NCBI RefSeq assembly: GCF_032118995.1
Contig: NC_092662.1
Span: 7,006,001 to 7,070,000 of the forward strand
Length of the DNA: 64,000 bases
Source of the DNA: Asterias amurensis
Lineage: Eukaryota; Echinodermata; Asteroidea; Forcipulatida; Asteriidae
Direction of reading: 5' to 3'
Shown: positions 1 through 10,103 of the stretch, one piece after another
Layout: every line of letters begins with the position of its first letter
How positions within the stretch are numbered: position 1 is the stretch's first letter
The notes under the pieces: generated by a model
The model's input: the letters and a program-made list of their open reading frames with translations, nothing else
What the model was told of the DNA's origin: nothing
The model's database searches: none
Program-made: the position numbers and the translations under genes

Positions 1-291
1 ACACCGATGTGGTGTTAGCACTATATACTCAATAATTACCGGAGTAAAAACCAAGAATACTCGTAACCCGGTGCAATTTTATTATCATTTGCAGTTCCGG
101 CTGCTAAAATTTAGGATTCGAAATGCCTCAGCTACTGGGCAATTTCGATGGTATTGTTTAGCATAAAACTGCTCTAGAATTGCAAAGGTTGTGGGTTCGA
201 ATCCCACCTGAGTAATTTGCCTGTGATTTTTGTTTTCACAGAACTCAGGTAAGTACTGAGTATACAGTGCTTATATAACACACATCGGTGT
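1..291. mobile_element. Short TIR element with internal tRNA-like B box
   Basis: The ends are imperfect inverted repeats: positions 1-31 starting ACACCGATGTG match the reverse complement of about 257-291 ending CACATCGGTGT. Inside, at about 193-207, is GGTTCGAATCCCACC, which fits a tRNA T-arm/RNA polymerase III B box. It could be a MITE that captured a tRNA-like sequence or a SINE remnant between TIRs. The left end lies at the window edge, so the true boundary and any target duplication cannot be seen. Confidence 0.5.
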
Positions 292-849
292 ATATGGGTA
301 AAAAACAATTATGTGATTCATACCGTACCTGACAGTATGGGCAGTGTTCAAGTATCCTTTTGCCCCTATATTAGACTTGAACCTCAGCCTGGTGGTTTTC
401 CTCACACCAAAGTCACTCTTCCAACTCTACATTGTACTTGTAGGCCTACATGATAAAATAAAACAATGAAAGTTGATACAAGACAGAATGTTGATGAATG
501 CCAGTCCTCTTCTACAAAAAAGTTGGAATCCTTAATCCACAAGCAACAGGTATTCTTCTAGCAAAGTCCCCCACCCCAACACCCAACCCATATATAGCCC
601 CTGCTTGATAAGTTGAAGCAGGTGTACATGTATCATCATTCATTCATTCATGGCTAATATTGAAATTTATGTAATCATGTAACCTTTTTTAAGTTGCCAA
701 GAAATGTGTTTCTCTTCAGAAAACTCAAATAAATTACTAAGTACCCGGTACATCAGTCAGAAGTAAACAATATGAAATATTATTATTAAAAAAGTAGCCT
801 ACAACAGAACATTTCTTAAAAAAGGGAACAAAGCGAAATATTATTCATA
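292..849. other. Gene-free stretch
   Basis: AT-rich DNA with no credible reading frame, splice pattern or repeat structure that I could recognise. The last six bases of the flank (850-855) are the left target duplication of the following palindromic element. Confidence 0.5.
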
Positions 850-855
850 AGTAAC
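850..855 (+). repeat. Left target site duplication of giant palindromic element
   Basis: AGTAAC immediately precedes the left terminus (AGTAGTATGTGC) of the palindrome and recurs directly after its right terminus at 6763-6768. Confidence 0.85.
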
Positions 856-898
856 AGTAGTATGTGCGGCGTATATGACCCCGTTTTTGTGCGGTGGA

Positions 899-926
899 TC
901 ATGATCCACATGTCATGTGGATCATA
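899..926. repeat. Subterminal short palindromes
   Basis: Just inside the left terminus, GTGGATCATGATCCAC is followed at once by ATGATCCACATG-T-CATGTGGATCAT, two overlapping palindromes sharing a GATCCAC core. The mirror copy lies at about 6692-6721. Their position suggests subterminal protein-binding sites; this is inferred from symmetry only. Confidence 0.5.
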
Positions 927-2672
927 CATCAGCAAAGGGGGGGGGGGGGGTCGTCGGATGTGGGTGTCTGATGGGGTGTGACGAAGACCCCCCCCCCTCC
1001 TTTTTCTTTTTTTTTACCAAGACAGTAAGTGGGAAGGTCAAAGTGTAAGACTCAATAGTTAAGATGATACGCTGTTGAGTATTAGTCCAATTTTAAGATC
1101 AGGTAGGAATTTGATTTGTTTTTAAACATTTCTTTGAGTGTACGAGTCCGATAGTTCTGTTGTCGTCTGCTATGTTTTAATCGTGTTCGAACTTGCTCTC
1201 AGTTGCCGGACCGGACAACAAAGACAACCGAGCGGAAGGCCCAATTATATGTACGTAGGGTATGTTTCTGTGGACAAGTGCATTGCATTAATTCTATCCT
1301 TTGTTTCTAAAAAAGAAAAGAAGAAAAACAAATCTGTGGCACGCCACCACGAACCATTATTTGAGTATCAAATGTATACGTCGAATAATTGTTTTGTTTA
1401 CTCTTTGTATCGTTGCATCCGCAATTCGGCTTTTTGACAACCATGTTTGCATTTTTAATAAACCAATAATAATAATAATATTAATAATAATAATACACCC
1501 TTGTTTTTTTTTTTTTTTTTTTAAGGTTTAAATATTGTGTACATTACAGTAATAGTATCATAATCGAATATAATTAAATACTTTACTGGAAAATACGAAG
1601 AAAGGGTACCGATTTTACAAAAGCAATATAGCGTTGCAACCAAAGACTTACGATTATAAACAAGGTCGTGTTTTTTTTTGTTTTTTTGTTTGTTTGGTAT
1701 TACACATACAATGATTTAAACTTTTGACGACAACACCGGTGATCTACACTACTTTTAATAAATAAGAGCCCCAAAGTGTGGGTACAACCGAGTTAGCCAT
1801 CGGAAAAAAAAAAGATTAAATGTTTAGTTTGTTTGCATTTACACGCCCCCCCCCTTCTTTTTGGTAGGCCTAAGCAGTTTGCAATACAACAGATAATTTT
1901 CTATGCGTACGTTTCTGTACGGACTAATAAACTTACGGTGCATATCCAGGATATGTCTCTGCAAACGATCATATTATTTCCATCGTTCTCTAAAAAGATT
2001 AAACGTTAAATAGAGTTAAGGTGTCATAATAGAATCTAATAATTACTATCCTAATCTGTAATTGCCAGTGGCCTTCACTTCGTGTGCAAACATAAAGACC
2101 GGTGCATGGTTTACTTGAAAACCTCAATGACCCTTGATCACTGAGCCTTATCTGGTAGTTAATAGATGACGTCACAACTGATTGGTCTACCAGCCAAACG
2201 TGTCAGTTCTTGTTCCCCATACAGTGGAGCTATCTTTGTTTTCTATAACTCCAGCCCACATCATGTACCACAATCACTCGGACACGGTATTATGTTTGTG
2301 TTTACCTTTGCAAAAAGGGGCTGCAGAGAAAACGAGTATACACGGAAAAACAAGATATACGTTAACCAAAAACTTTATTCGGTATATAACACTCCATTAA
2401 CAATAACATCTACTTAAAACCTCCACAATACTTAAAACAATTATACATCACGAAGACCCCCCCCCCCCCCATTGTGACAAGAACTTTGAAATAAGTCGAT
2501 TGAACTGCGTTCGCATGCAGGTGAGGGCTGGACCCCAGCGACCCGTGCCTGCCTATTAAGGAGATAAGGTGGATGGGTTGAGATTGTTGGAAACTAGAGC
2601 AAAGAAATAATTGTTTTCTTGGTTTTGTTTTGTGTATATTTTGTATATTAATTTTTTTTTTTTACTCATCTT

Positions 2673-2676
2673 ATTA

Positions 2677-2745
<69 letters not shown>
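2673..2745. repeat. (TTA)n microsatellite, left arm
   Basis: About 24 TTA units downstream of the left zinc-finger gene. The right-arm equivalent (about 4908-4935) has only about 9 units, showing the arms have drifted in repeat length. Confidence 0.8.
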
Positions 2746-2747
<2 letters not shown>

Positions 2748-2908
2748 TCTTTTATTTTTATGTGTGGCGAGTTCACTTATTAAAACCCTCATAGTGTTTA
2801 CAGTTGATATATTATTATGCTTTAACAAATTTCCGTTGATAATACTGTTCTGTATTATTACCAAATCAAACAATACAATCTTGGGGTGTAGGATTGAAAA
2901 ACCTTTCA

Positions 2909-3658
2909 TCATTTAAACATAAGTTTAGCATTCTTTATCGAAAAATTCAGTATTTTCGTTGGACGTCTCCCGCTCTCTTCCTCTTCATTCTCATAAGCAC
3001 TTTCGTCTGTTGATAGATCGCTATCGTCTTCTTGAAATTCCTCCTCCTCCTCCTCCTCTTCATCTTCAAAATCGTCATCATCAGTTGATTCATCACTATC
3101 GTCTTCACAGAATCCCTCCTCCTCCTCCTCCACTTCTTCGCTTTCATAAGTCTTATCATGTGTCGATTCACCACTATCGTCTTCAAGGAACTCCTCCTCC
3201 TCCTCCTCATCTCCTTCATTTTCATGGCTATCATCATCTGTTAGTCCATCACTATCATCATCTTCACGGTAGTCCCCTTCCTTCATCACGTCTTCATTTT
3301 GAAAATCATCATCATCTGTCGATTCATCACTATCGTCTTCATGAAGCTCCTCCCATTCCACTTCCTCGTCTTTAAAATCCTCCCCTTCAGTGGATTCGCC
3401 ACTATCACCTTCGAGGAGGTCCTCCTCCTCCTCCTCCTCCTCCTTATGATTTTGAAGGTGTTTCTTCAAATTGTTTGAAGTGGAAAACACCTTATCACAA
3501 ATAGGACAAGCTTTCGATTGGATTCCGATACTGGGGTGCTTGTGTATCTGTCGGTGTCGTTTCATATTGTCGCTACGCGAAAAGCTCTTCCCACAAATCG
3601 GACACAAAACCTTTACCTGTACGGGTCTAAGCAAAGTGTTTAGACGCTTCGACTCCAT
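2909..3658 (-). CDS. Two-finger C2H2 protein with acidic repeat tail (left arm)
   Basis: A 249-aa protein. Two classical C2H2 fingers lie at about residues 19-39 (C19, C22, H35, H39) and 51-71 (C51, C54, H67, H71). They are followed by a glutamate run and about six degenerate repeats of an E-D-D-S-D-x-S-T unit separated by Glu/Asp runs, then a short basic tail rich in Lys/Arg. The start MESKRL is chosen because the open frame extends 18 codons further upstream here but the other arm has a 2-bp indel in that extension, so the first shared Met is at 3658. C2H2 fingers imply DNA binding and the acidic tail could serve activation or chromatin contact; neither is shown. The gene reads outward from the central loop. 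It differs from the right-arm copy by one Glu codon and, as far as I could see, one silent change. Confidence 0.75.
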   Translation of the reverse strand: MESKRLNTLLRPVQVKVLCPICGKSFSRSDNMKRHRQIHKHPSIGIQSKACPICDKVFSTSNNLKKHLQNHKEEEEEEEDLLEGDSGESTEGEDFKDEEVEWEELHEDDSDESTDDDDFQNEDVMKEGDYREDDDSDGLTDDDSHENEGDEEEEEEFLEDDSGESTHDKTYESEEVEEEEEGFCEDDSDESTDDDDFEDEEEEEEEEFQEDDSDLSTDESAYENEEEESGRRPTKILNFSIKNAKLMFK

Positions 3659-3802
3659 TTTTATATCAGTGAGACGATCCAAGACGAATGATATAGGCTT
3701 CAAAGTGTACACCGACCACCAGAAAACTTTAAATAAGTCGAACCTGTATGGGTCTTACAACTTAAGATTATAAGGTAGCATGGGGCTCAGGTCGTTGTCA
3801 AG

Positions 3803-3850
3803 TTCGTTTGACGATTGTTTCAATTGTGGACATCTGGTACAGTGAATCAG
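3803..3850. other. 48-bp loop of the giant palindrome
   Basis: The only sequence of the element not present twice. It starts after GTCGTTGTCAAG and ends before CTTGACAACGAC. The interval 3659-3993 between the two divergent zinc-finger starts must contain both promoters, and apart from the loop the two halves are mirror images, so a symmetric bidirectional promoter is expected. Confidence 0.7.
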
Positions 3851-3993
3851 CTTGACAACGACCTGGGCCCCATGTTACCTTTTAATCTAGGTTTGAAAGA
3901 CCCATACAGGTTCGACTTATTTAAAGTTTTCTGGTGGTCGGTGTACACTTTGAAGCCTATATCATTCGTCTTGGATCACTCACTGATATAAAA

Positions 3994-4746
3994 ATGGAGT
4001 CGAAGCGTCTAAACACTTTGCTTAGACCCGTACAGGTAAAGGTTTTGTGTCCGATTTGTGGGAAGAGCTTTTCGCGTAGCGACAATATGAAACGACACCG
4101 ACAGATACACAAGCACCCCAGTATCGGAATCCAATCGAAAGCTTGTCCTATTTGTGATAAGGTGTTTTCCACTTCAAACAATTTGAAGAAACACCTTCAA
4201 AATCATAAGGAGGAGGAGGAGGAGGAGGAGGAGGACCTCCTCGAAGGTGATAGTGGCGAATCCACTGAAGGGGAGGATTTTAAAGACGAGGAAGTGGAAT
4301 GGGAGGAGCTTCATGAAGACGATAGTGATGAATCGACAGATGATGATGATTTTCAAAATGAAGACGTGATGAAGGAAGGGGACTACCGTGAAGATGATGA
4401 TAGTGATGGACTAACAGATGATGATAGCCATGAAAATGAAGGAGATGAGGAGGAGGAGGAAGAGTTCCTTGAAGACGATAGTGGTGAATCGACACATGAT
4501 AAGACTTATGAAAGCGAAGAAGTGGAGGAGGAGGAGGAGGGATTCTGTGAAGACGATAGTGATGAATCAACTGATGATGACGATTTTGAAGATGAAGAGG
4601 AGGAGGAGGAGGAGGAATTTCAAGAAGACGATAGCGATCTATCAACAGACGAAAGTGCTTATGAGAATGAAGAGGAAGAGAGCGGGAGACGTCCAACGAA
4701 AATACTGAATTTTTCGATAAAGAATGCTAAACTTATGTTTAAATGA
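3994..4746 (+). CDS. Two-finger C2H2 protein with acidic repeat tail (right arm)
   Basis: A 250-aa mirror copy of the left-arm gene. Fingers have ligands C19/C22/H35/H39 and C51/C54/H67/H71, followed by an eight-Glu run (seven in the left copy), acidic repeats and a basic C-terminus. The ATG at 3994 is the first Met in the region whose frame is conserved between arms. Both copies remain fully open, which would be unlikely for long-neutral sequence but could also be maintained by gene conversion within the palindrome. I do not recognise a named family beyond C2H2 fingers. The simple acidic codons (GAG/GAA/GAT) make the reverse frame open too; that frame is a shadow. Confidence 0.75.
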   Translation: MESKRLNTLLRPVQVKVLCPICGKSFSRSDNMKRHRQIHKHPSIGIQSKACPICDKVFSTSNNLKKHLQNHKEEEEEEEEDLLEGDSGESTEGEDFKDEEVEWEELHEDDSDESTDDDDFQNEDVMKEGDYREDDDSDGLTDDDSHENEGDEEEEEEFLEDDSGESTHDKTYESEEVEEEEEGFCEDDSDESTDDDDFEDEEEEEEEEFQEDDSDLSTDESAYENEEEESGRRPTKILNFSIKNAKLMFK

Positions 4747-6762
4747 TGAAAGGTTTTTCAATCCTACACCCCAAGATTGTATTGTTTGATTTGGTAATAA
4801 TACAGAACAGTATTATCAACGGAAATTTGTTAAAGCATAATAATATATCAACTGTAAACACTATGAGGGTTTTAATAAGTGAACTCGCCACACATAAAAA
4901 TAAAAGAAATAATAATAATAATAATAATAATAACAATAATAAGATGAGTAAAAAAAAAAATTAATATACAAAATATACACAAAACAAAACCAAGAAAACA
5001 ATTATTTCTTTGCTCTAGTTTCCAACAATCTCAACCCATCCACCTTATCTCCTTAATAGGCAGGCACGGGTCGCTGGGGTCCAGCCCTCACCTGCATGCG
5101 AACGCAGTTCAATCGACTTATTTCAAAGTTCTTGTCACAATGGGGGGGGGGGGGGTCTTCGTGATGTATAATTGTTTTAAGTATTGTGGAGGTTTTAAGT
5201 AGATGTTATTGTTAATGGAGTGTTATATACCGAATAAAGTTTTTGGTTAACGTATATCTTGTTTTTCCGTGTATACTCGTTTTCTCTGCAGCCCCTTTTT
5301 GCAAAGGTAAACACAAACATAATACCGTGTCCGAGTGATTGTGGTACATGATGTGGGCTTGGAGTTATAGAAAACAAAGATAGCTCCACTGTATGGGGAA
5401 CAAGAACTGACACGTTTGGCTGGTAGACCAATCAGTTGTGACGTCATCTATTAACTACCAGATAAGGCTCAGTGATCAAGGGTCATTGAGGTTTTCAAGT
5501 AAACCATGCACCGGTCTTTATGTTTGCACACGAAGTGAAGGCCACTGGCAATTACAGATTAGGATAGTAATTATTAGATTCTATTATGACACCTTAACTC
5601 TATTTAACGTTTAATCTTTTTAGAGAACGATGGAAATAATATGATCGTTTGCAGAGACATATCCTGGATATGCACCGTAAGTTTATTAGTCCGTACAGAA
5701 ACGTACGCATAGAAAATTATCTGTTGTATTGCAAACTGCTTAGGCCTACCAAAAAGAAGGGGGGGGCGTGTAAATGCAAACAAACTAAACATTTAATCTT
5801 TTTTTTTTTCCGATGGCTAACTCGGTTGTACCCACACTTTGGGGCTCTTATTTATTAAAAGTAGTGTAGATCACCGGTGTTGTCGTCAAAAGTTTAAATC
5901 ATTGTATGTGTAATACCAAACAAACAAAAAAACAAAAAAAAACACGACCTTGTTTATAATCGTAAGTCTTTGGTTGCAACGCTATATTGCTTTTGTAAAA
6001 TCGGTACCCTTTCTTCGTATTTTCCAGTAAAGTATTTAATTATATTCGATTATGATACTATTACTGTAATGTACACAATATTTAAACCTTAAAAAAAAAA
6101 AAACCAAAAACAAGGGTGTATTATTATTATTAATATTATTATTATTATTGGTTTATTAAAAATGCAAACATGGTTGTCAAAAAGCCGAATTGCGGATGCA
6201 ACGATACAAAGAGTAAACAAAACAATTATTCGACGTATACATTTGATACTCAAATAATGGTTCGTGGTGGCGTGCCACAGATTTGTTTTTCTTCTTTTCT
6301 TTTTTAGAAACAAAGGATAGAATTAATGCAATGCACTTGTCCACAGAAACATACCCTACGTACATATAATTGGGCCTTCCGCTCGGTTGTCTTTGTTGTC
6401 CGGTCCGGCAACTGAGAGCAAGTTCGAACACGATTAAAACATAGCAGACGACAACAGAACTATCGGACTCGTACACTCAAAGAAATGTTTAAAAACAAAT
6501 CAAATTCCTACCTGATCTTAAAATTGGACTAATACTCAACAGCGTATCATCTTAACTATTGAGTCTTACACTTTGACCTTCCCACTTACTGTCTTGGTAA
6601 AAAAAAAAAAGGAGGGGGGGGGGGGGGTCTTCGTCACACCCCATCAGACACCCACATCCGACGACCCCCCCCCCCCCCCCCTTTGCTGATGTATGATCCA
6701 CATGACATGTGGATCATGATCCACCGCACAAAAACGGGGTCATATACGCCGCACATACTACT

Positions 6763-6768
6763 AGTAAC
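6763..6768 (+). repeat. Right target site duplication of giant palindromic element
   Basis: AGTAAC directly after the right terminus (…GCACATACTACT), identical to 850-855. Confidence 0.85.
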
Positions 6769-7505
6769 AACAATGTTCAATGTAACGTTTATTTTTTTTA
6801 AAATGGTTAATATTTATAACTAATATCACTATCCAGCTCTCGGCCTGGGGATTTAATTTAAATGAAAAATAAACAACTTTCGTTTTTAATCAGCAGACAA
6901 GGAATTTGATGTCTGCCAACGAAAAATAAAACCATAAACAAGTTAAGAAGAAAGGCCCTACTTTCACAAATATTATCCTGTCAAATAATTCCCGAATGTA
7001 GCTTATCTTCATCAGTAAATGTTGAGAATAAAACCAAAATACACTTTTCACGAATTAGATGCAGCACTAAGTTTATCGGCCACACGTACTTGTATCCGTC
7101 ATTTTTAACGCGAAGTAAATTATCATCAAAAATTACATTTTATATCAAAACTTACCTTAATATCATTGATGCAAATTGTTCGCCTTCTCATGGGTGATAT
7201 ATCAGGTGAAGACTGTTGTTATCAATAGTGAAACGCCCTCAAAAGAGCCAAATTTGTCAATTTTATTGAACGGTAACCGAGGATTTTAATGGCTGCCGCA
7301 AGAAAAAGTTTTATCATCACGAATGTGACGTCATAAAGCCTGGCGAAGCCACCTCTTGAAGAGGCTTCGCCTGGCGCTGTTTTTAGCCAAAATCGAAGCC
7401 TCAAATTCAAGGCCCGATCCGGAGCCTCCGATTCGTACGCGGCTTCAAAATGGCTGCATCAATCTGAAGCCCAAGCCTGAGCCTGAGCCTTCGATTCGAA
7501 AACGT
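6769..7505. other. Gene-free stretch
   Basis: No coding signal. From about 7330 to 7490 there are repeated GAAGCC/GGCTTC words giving several small inverted repeats. Nothing else recognised. Confidence 0.4.
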
Positions 7506-7792
7506 CCATAGAGTTATATATAAGAACTAGAGGGCGCACGAGTGCACAAACGCCACGGGACCGCAAGATGACAAGCGCGTCATTCTGCACGCGCGTTGAA
7601 TATGAAATACACGTTTGAGTTTTTTTTTTATTGAACGCTCACGCGATGCTGTTTGTTCAACTTACAAAATGGCCGCACAAACACACGCTGTGAGATGCTA
7701 GTTTTGTCAACTTAGAAAATGGCGGCATAAGCGCATGCCGGGGCGCGTATTTAGGCCAGTGCGCTCTCTAGTTCTCATATATAACTCTATGG
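7506..7792. mobile_element. MITE with ~33-bp TIRs
   Basis: The left end CCATAGAGTTATATATAAGA and the right end mirror each other for about 33 bp, including an AACTAGAG(G/A)GCGCAC block. Internal length is about 287 bp with no coding content. No clear target duplication is visible. Confidence 0.65.
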
Positions 7793-9240
7793 TGAGTGGA
7801 CTAAAGTCAGGTGAGTCGGCGCGCGCGCTGTTGGTGAATTTGACCGCGGTGTGCGTGAAAGGGAAACGAGAAACGTCTTGCACCAAGACTAGCTGGTATG
7901 CTGCTGCATGTGGTTGTGGTTTTGGTGTCTCGGCTGCTGTTGGTTTTGCTGGAACAAAATCTAACTGGAGCTGTCATTTTCATTTCAGATGATGATTTAT
8001 ATTTTGATGACGTTTGGACGTCTTGGCTTCAGAACTCCCGTATTCGTAACCTGAGGTTTGTCAGCACGCGAAGTGTGGTTCCAGCAACCGCATCAAGCTA
8101 GTCTTGTGCACGAAATCGCTACCTCGTCTCATCTGTCAATGGTCTGTGGTGCAACATCCGTTTGTTGGCTCCCGATAACACGGCTTCCATGAGCACCTCG
8201 TACCGTGTCAAGAACTCTGAGTACTACAAAGTTCCCTCTGCAATTTGGATCGTACCCTCCCATCCTCTCGCGACCGTGCCCACGATGACGATGCTGACTC
8301 TGAACCTGTGCCTCACCCCCCGAACCGCCAGACATTCCCAAATAAACTATCCACTCCAGCCGATAGTGGGTCCGACGCTGTTTCCGACAGTGCCAATCCA
8401 GCTCCAGATTCTAGTCCCGACCACACTGTGCCTGACGTACACCATAATGTGTACACTTTTATTTTGTTCTCGAAGCCATCATACTTTCTCTGAATATGTT
8501 TTAACTGTGCATTAACCACGAATGCCTGTTGGCTAAAAATATTCTTCAGTGAAGTAACATGCTCACTTTTGTATACACCAGGCACATGCGATAAATAAGG
8601 TTGTAAACATTACGTGGACACCAGGCGCTTATCAGCTATTTGTTTAACCTCATTATTGCAGTGTTGAAATTACTATATAATTATACCTGAAGTGCCTGAT
8701 GTACACCCTATGTGGACATTGTAATTAAATATGCAAATTAATATGGTTTTTGTTGCACTTAGAAAGCTAAAAACGCACCAGTACTACCAGTTGTGTTCAT
8801 GTGAAAAGTATAGGCAGGCCCTCGGATAGGCAGGCCCATGGCTTAAAGTGTTACCTTTGAGTGTTACCTTTGAGCTTCCTAAACGCGTCACTTACTCAAC
8901 CCAGACGTTTGAAAGACTTTATTGTCGAACTTTAACTTTCCATTCGGCATTTTCGTTTTGCTGGGGCAGAATAATCCCCAAAGGCTTGAGGGCAGTCGAC
9001 CCCTATGACAGCCTTTTCCCAGTTTATATTGTTAGTTTAGGTTAGACATTCGCCTTTTGCCTTTTGATTGCTCACTCAAATCTGCCGATTTGACTGGTCT
9101 ATTATTATGGGAACATTCTACATTGCTACATCATGTTTGTTTTGATGGCCCTCTTTTCTCCTCTTAAGAATAATAAACTACAAAATAAAGGCATACCAAA
9201 AAGCATGTTATGTTGGCGTAACGCCCCCCAAAAATAGGGT
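7793..9240. other. Unassigned region upstream of regucalcin-like gene
   Basis: Scattered open stretches (7735-7992; 8221-8493 in one + frame with a Ser/Pro/Asp-rich composition) have no recognisable domain and no consistent start or splice signals. A polypyrimidine-AG at about 7976-7989 could be an acceptor. I do not call a gene. Confidence 0.3.
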
Positions 9241-9379
9241 AGGTAGGTAGGGATTCTATAATGGCAAGCTACAGTATAGTCTAGATTCCAAGCCGTCCAA
9301 TAAACTAAACCATACCGTGGCGGGCGCGCTTTGGCCTATTACAACTGCGCGCAGTACACTATCCAATATCAAGCACCAT

Positions 9380-9526
9380 AGTCTTGGGCCAAGACTACAA
9401 CTTACTGCACACACTTGTAAAATGAAGGAACGTTCGTTCATTACAAGCGTGTACAGTTGTTGCCGTGCATAGATCGGAACGTTGGTTGTGTGTGATCGCG
9501 CAAGGTCTTGAAACCAAGACTACTAT
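9380..9526. mobile_element. Truncated end of the 9-bp-TSD TIR element next to the gene promoter
   Basis: From about 9432 to 9526 the sequence matches the terminal inverted repeat of the elements at 38491-41016 and 57531-60165: a GTTCGTTCATTACAAGCGTG block, a CCGTGCATAGATCGGAACG block, GGTTGTGTGTGA and the terminus CCAAGACTA. The left side has TAGTCTTGG, so it may be a deleted two-ended copy. It lies about 135 bp upstream of the regucalcin-like ATG and could contribute promoter or 5'UTR sequence. Confidence 0.6.
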
Positions 9527-9660
9527 TACTACTACTTCCATAGTGTTGCGGGGTACCTCCCGCTGGTCAAAGATCGCTTTCGTTGTTGGCACCCCGTTGT
9601 TTCTACAACACTCATACTCATCACAGCTTTTTTGAGAAGCTAGAGAAGAAACTCAACATA

Positions 9661-9814
9661 ATGTCAGTCACAGCTGTGGTGAAAAACTGCGGTATTTTAC
9701 TGGAGAGTCCGTACTGGGATGTACCTAGCCAGACCTTCTACTTTGTTGACATTCTAGGGCACACAGTACATCGCTACAACCCTGCGAACGGAAGCCATGA
9801 ACAGGTTAACGTGG
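9661..9814 (+). CDS. Regucalcin/SMP30-like gene, exon 1
   Basis: First coding exon of a five-exon gene (9661-9814, 22629-22811, 27731-27946, 29097-29228, 30405-30613) totalling 894 nt, 297 aa plus stop, the normal length for regucalcin (about 299 aa). The family is a six-bladed beta-propeller metalloenzyme (gluconolactonase, cytosolic Ca2+-binding). Exon 1 encodes the N-terminal strand containing LLESPYWD, whose Glu15 corresponds to the first metal-ligand Glu of SMP30. The exon ends GTG-G|GTATGT, phase 1, and all four introns are phase 1. The ATG at 9661 is preceded by AACATA. Intron 1 is 12.8 kb because of transposon and gene insertions. Confidence 0.9.
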
Positions 9815-10103
9815 GTATGTATACTCTCTGGTATACCATTGGTTACACTCAAGTAAATTATTTTAGGCGCTGTAGTACTCCTTTTTTGAAATGTGTCCTT
9901 TTCGGTCGTATTGACAAAGTTTAGAAAATAAAGTGAGCTGTACATCGTCCTAGTACTAATAAAGACCCTTTGACATCAAGGCTACATTTGGGTCTACCAA
10001 GCACATATCAGTATGACGGTCATGCCTTGACACTTGAACTTTGAAACTATTGTTGGATATTATCATTACTATAGCCAATGCGGCCTGCACTTTTGTATTA
10101 TAG

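Larger units (their letters stand above)
856..6762. mobile_element. Giant foldback/palindromic element with 2.95-kb inverted arms
   Basis: The left arm (856-3802) is repeated as its reverse complement in 3851-6762, separated by a 48-bp unique loop (3803-3850). The outer ends are AGTAGTATGTGCGGCG and its complement, and AGTAAC flanks both sides, so this is an inserted unit. The arms match over nearly their whole length. They differ mainly in homopolymer and TTA-microsatellite lengths (about 73 bp at 2673-2745 against about 28 bp at 4908-4935), with clustered substitutions beside the loop. Each arm carries one copy of a zinc-finger/acidic protein gene. No transposase, integrase, polymerase or ATPase is visible, so the unit is non-autonomous unless the finger protein acts in mobilisation. 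AG...CT termini with 6-bp duplications recall Polinton/Maverick elements, but other superfamilies also make 6-bp duplications. Confidence 0.85.

Noticed and set aside
1138..1437. 99-codon frame in both palindrome arms (mirror at 6177-6476)
   Set aside because: Starts at GTG, has no domain or start context, and its duplication is explained by the palindrome.
2947..3375. Arg/Met-rich and Pro/His-rich frames overlapping the finger genes (also 4280-4708)
   Set aside because: Shadow frames of the GAG/GAT-rich acidic coding repeats; they exist only because of codon composition.
8129..8585. Overlapping frames on both strands near 8.3 kb
   Set aside because: No ATG in good context, stops in the most protein-like frame just upstream at about 8220, no homologous domain.
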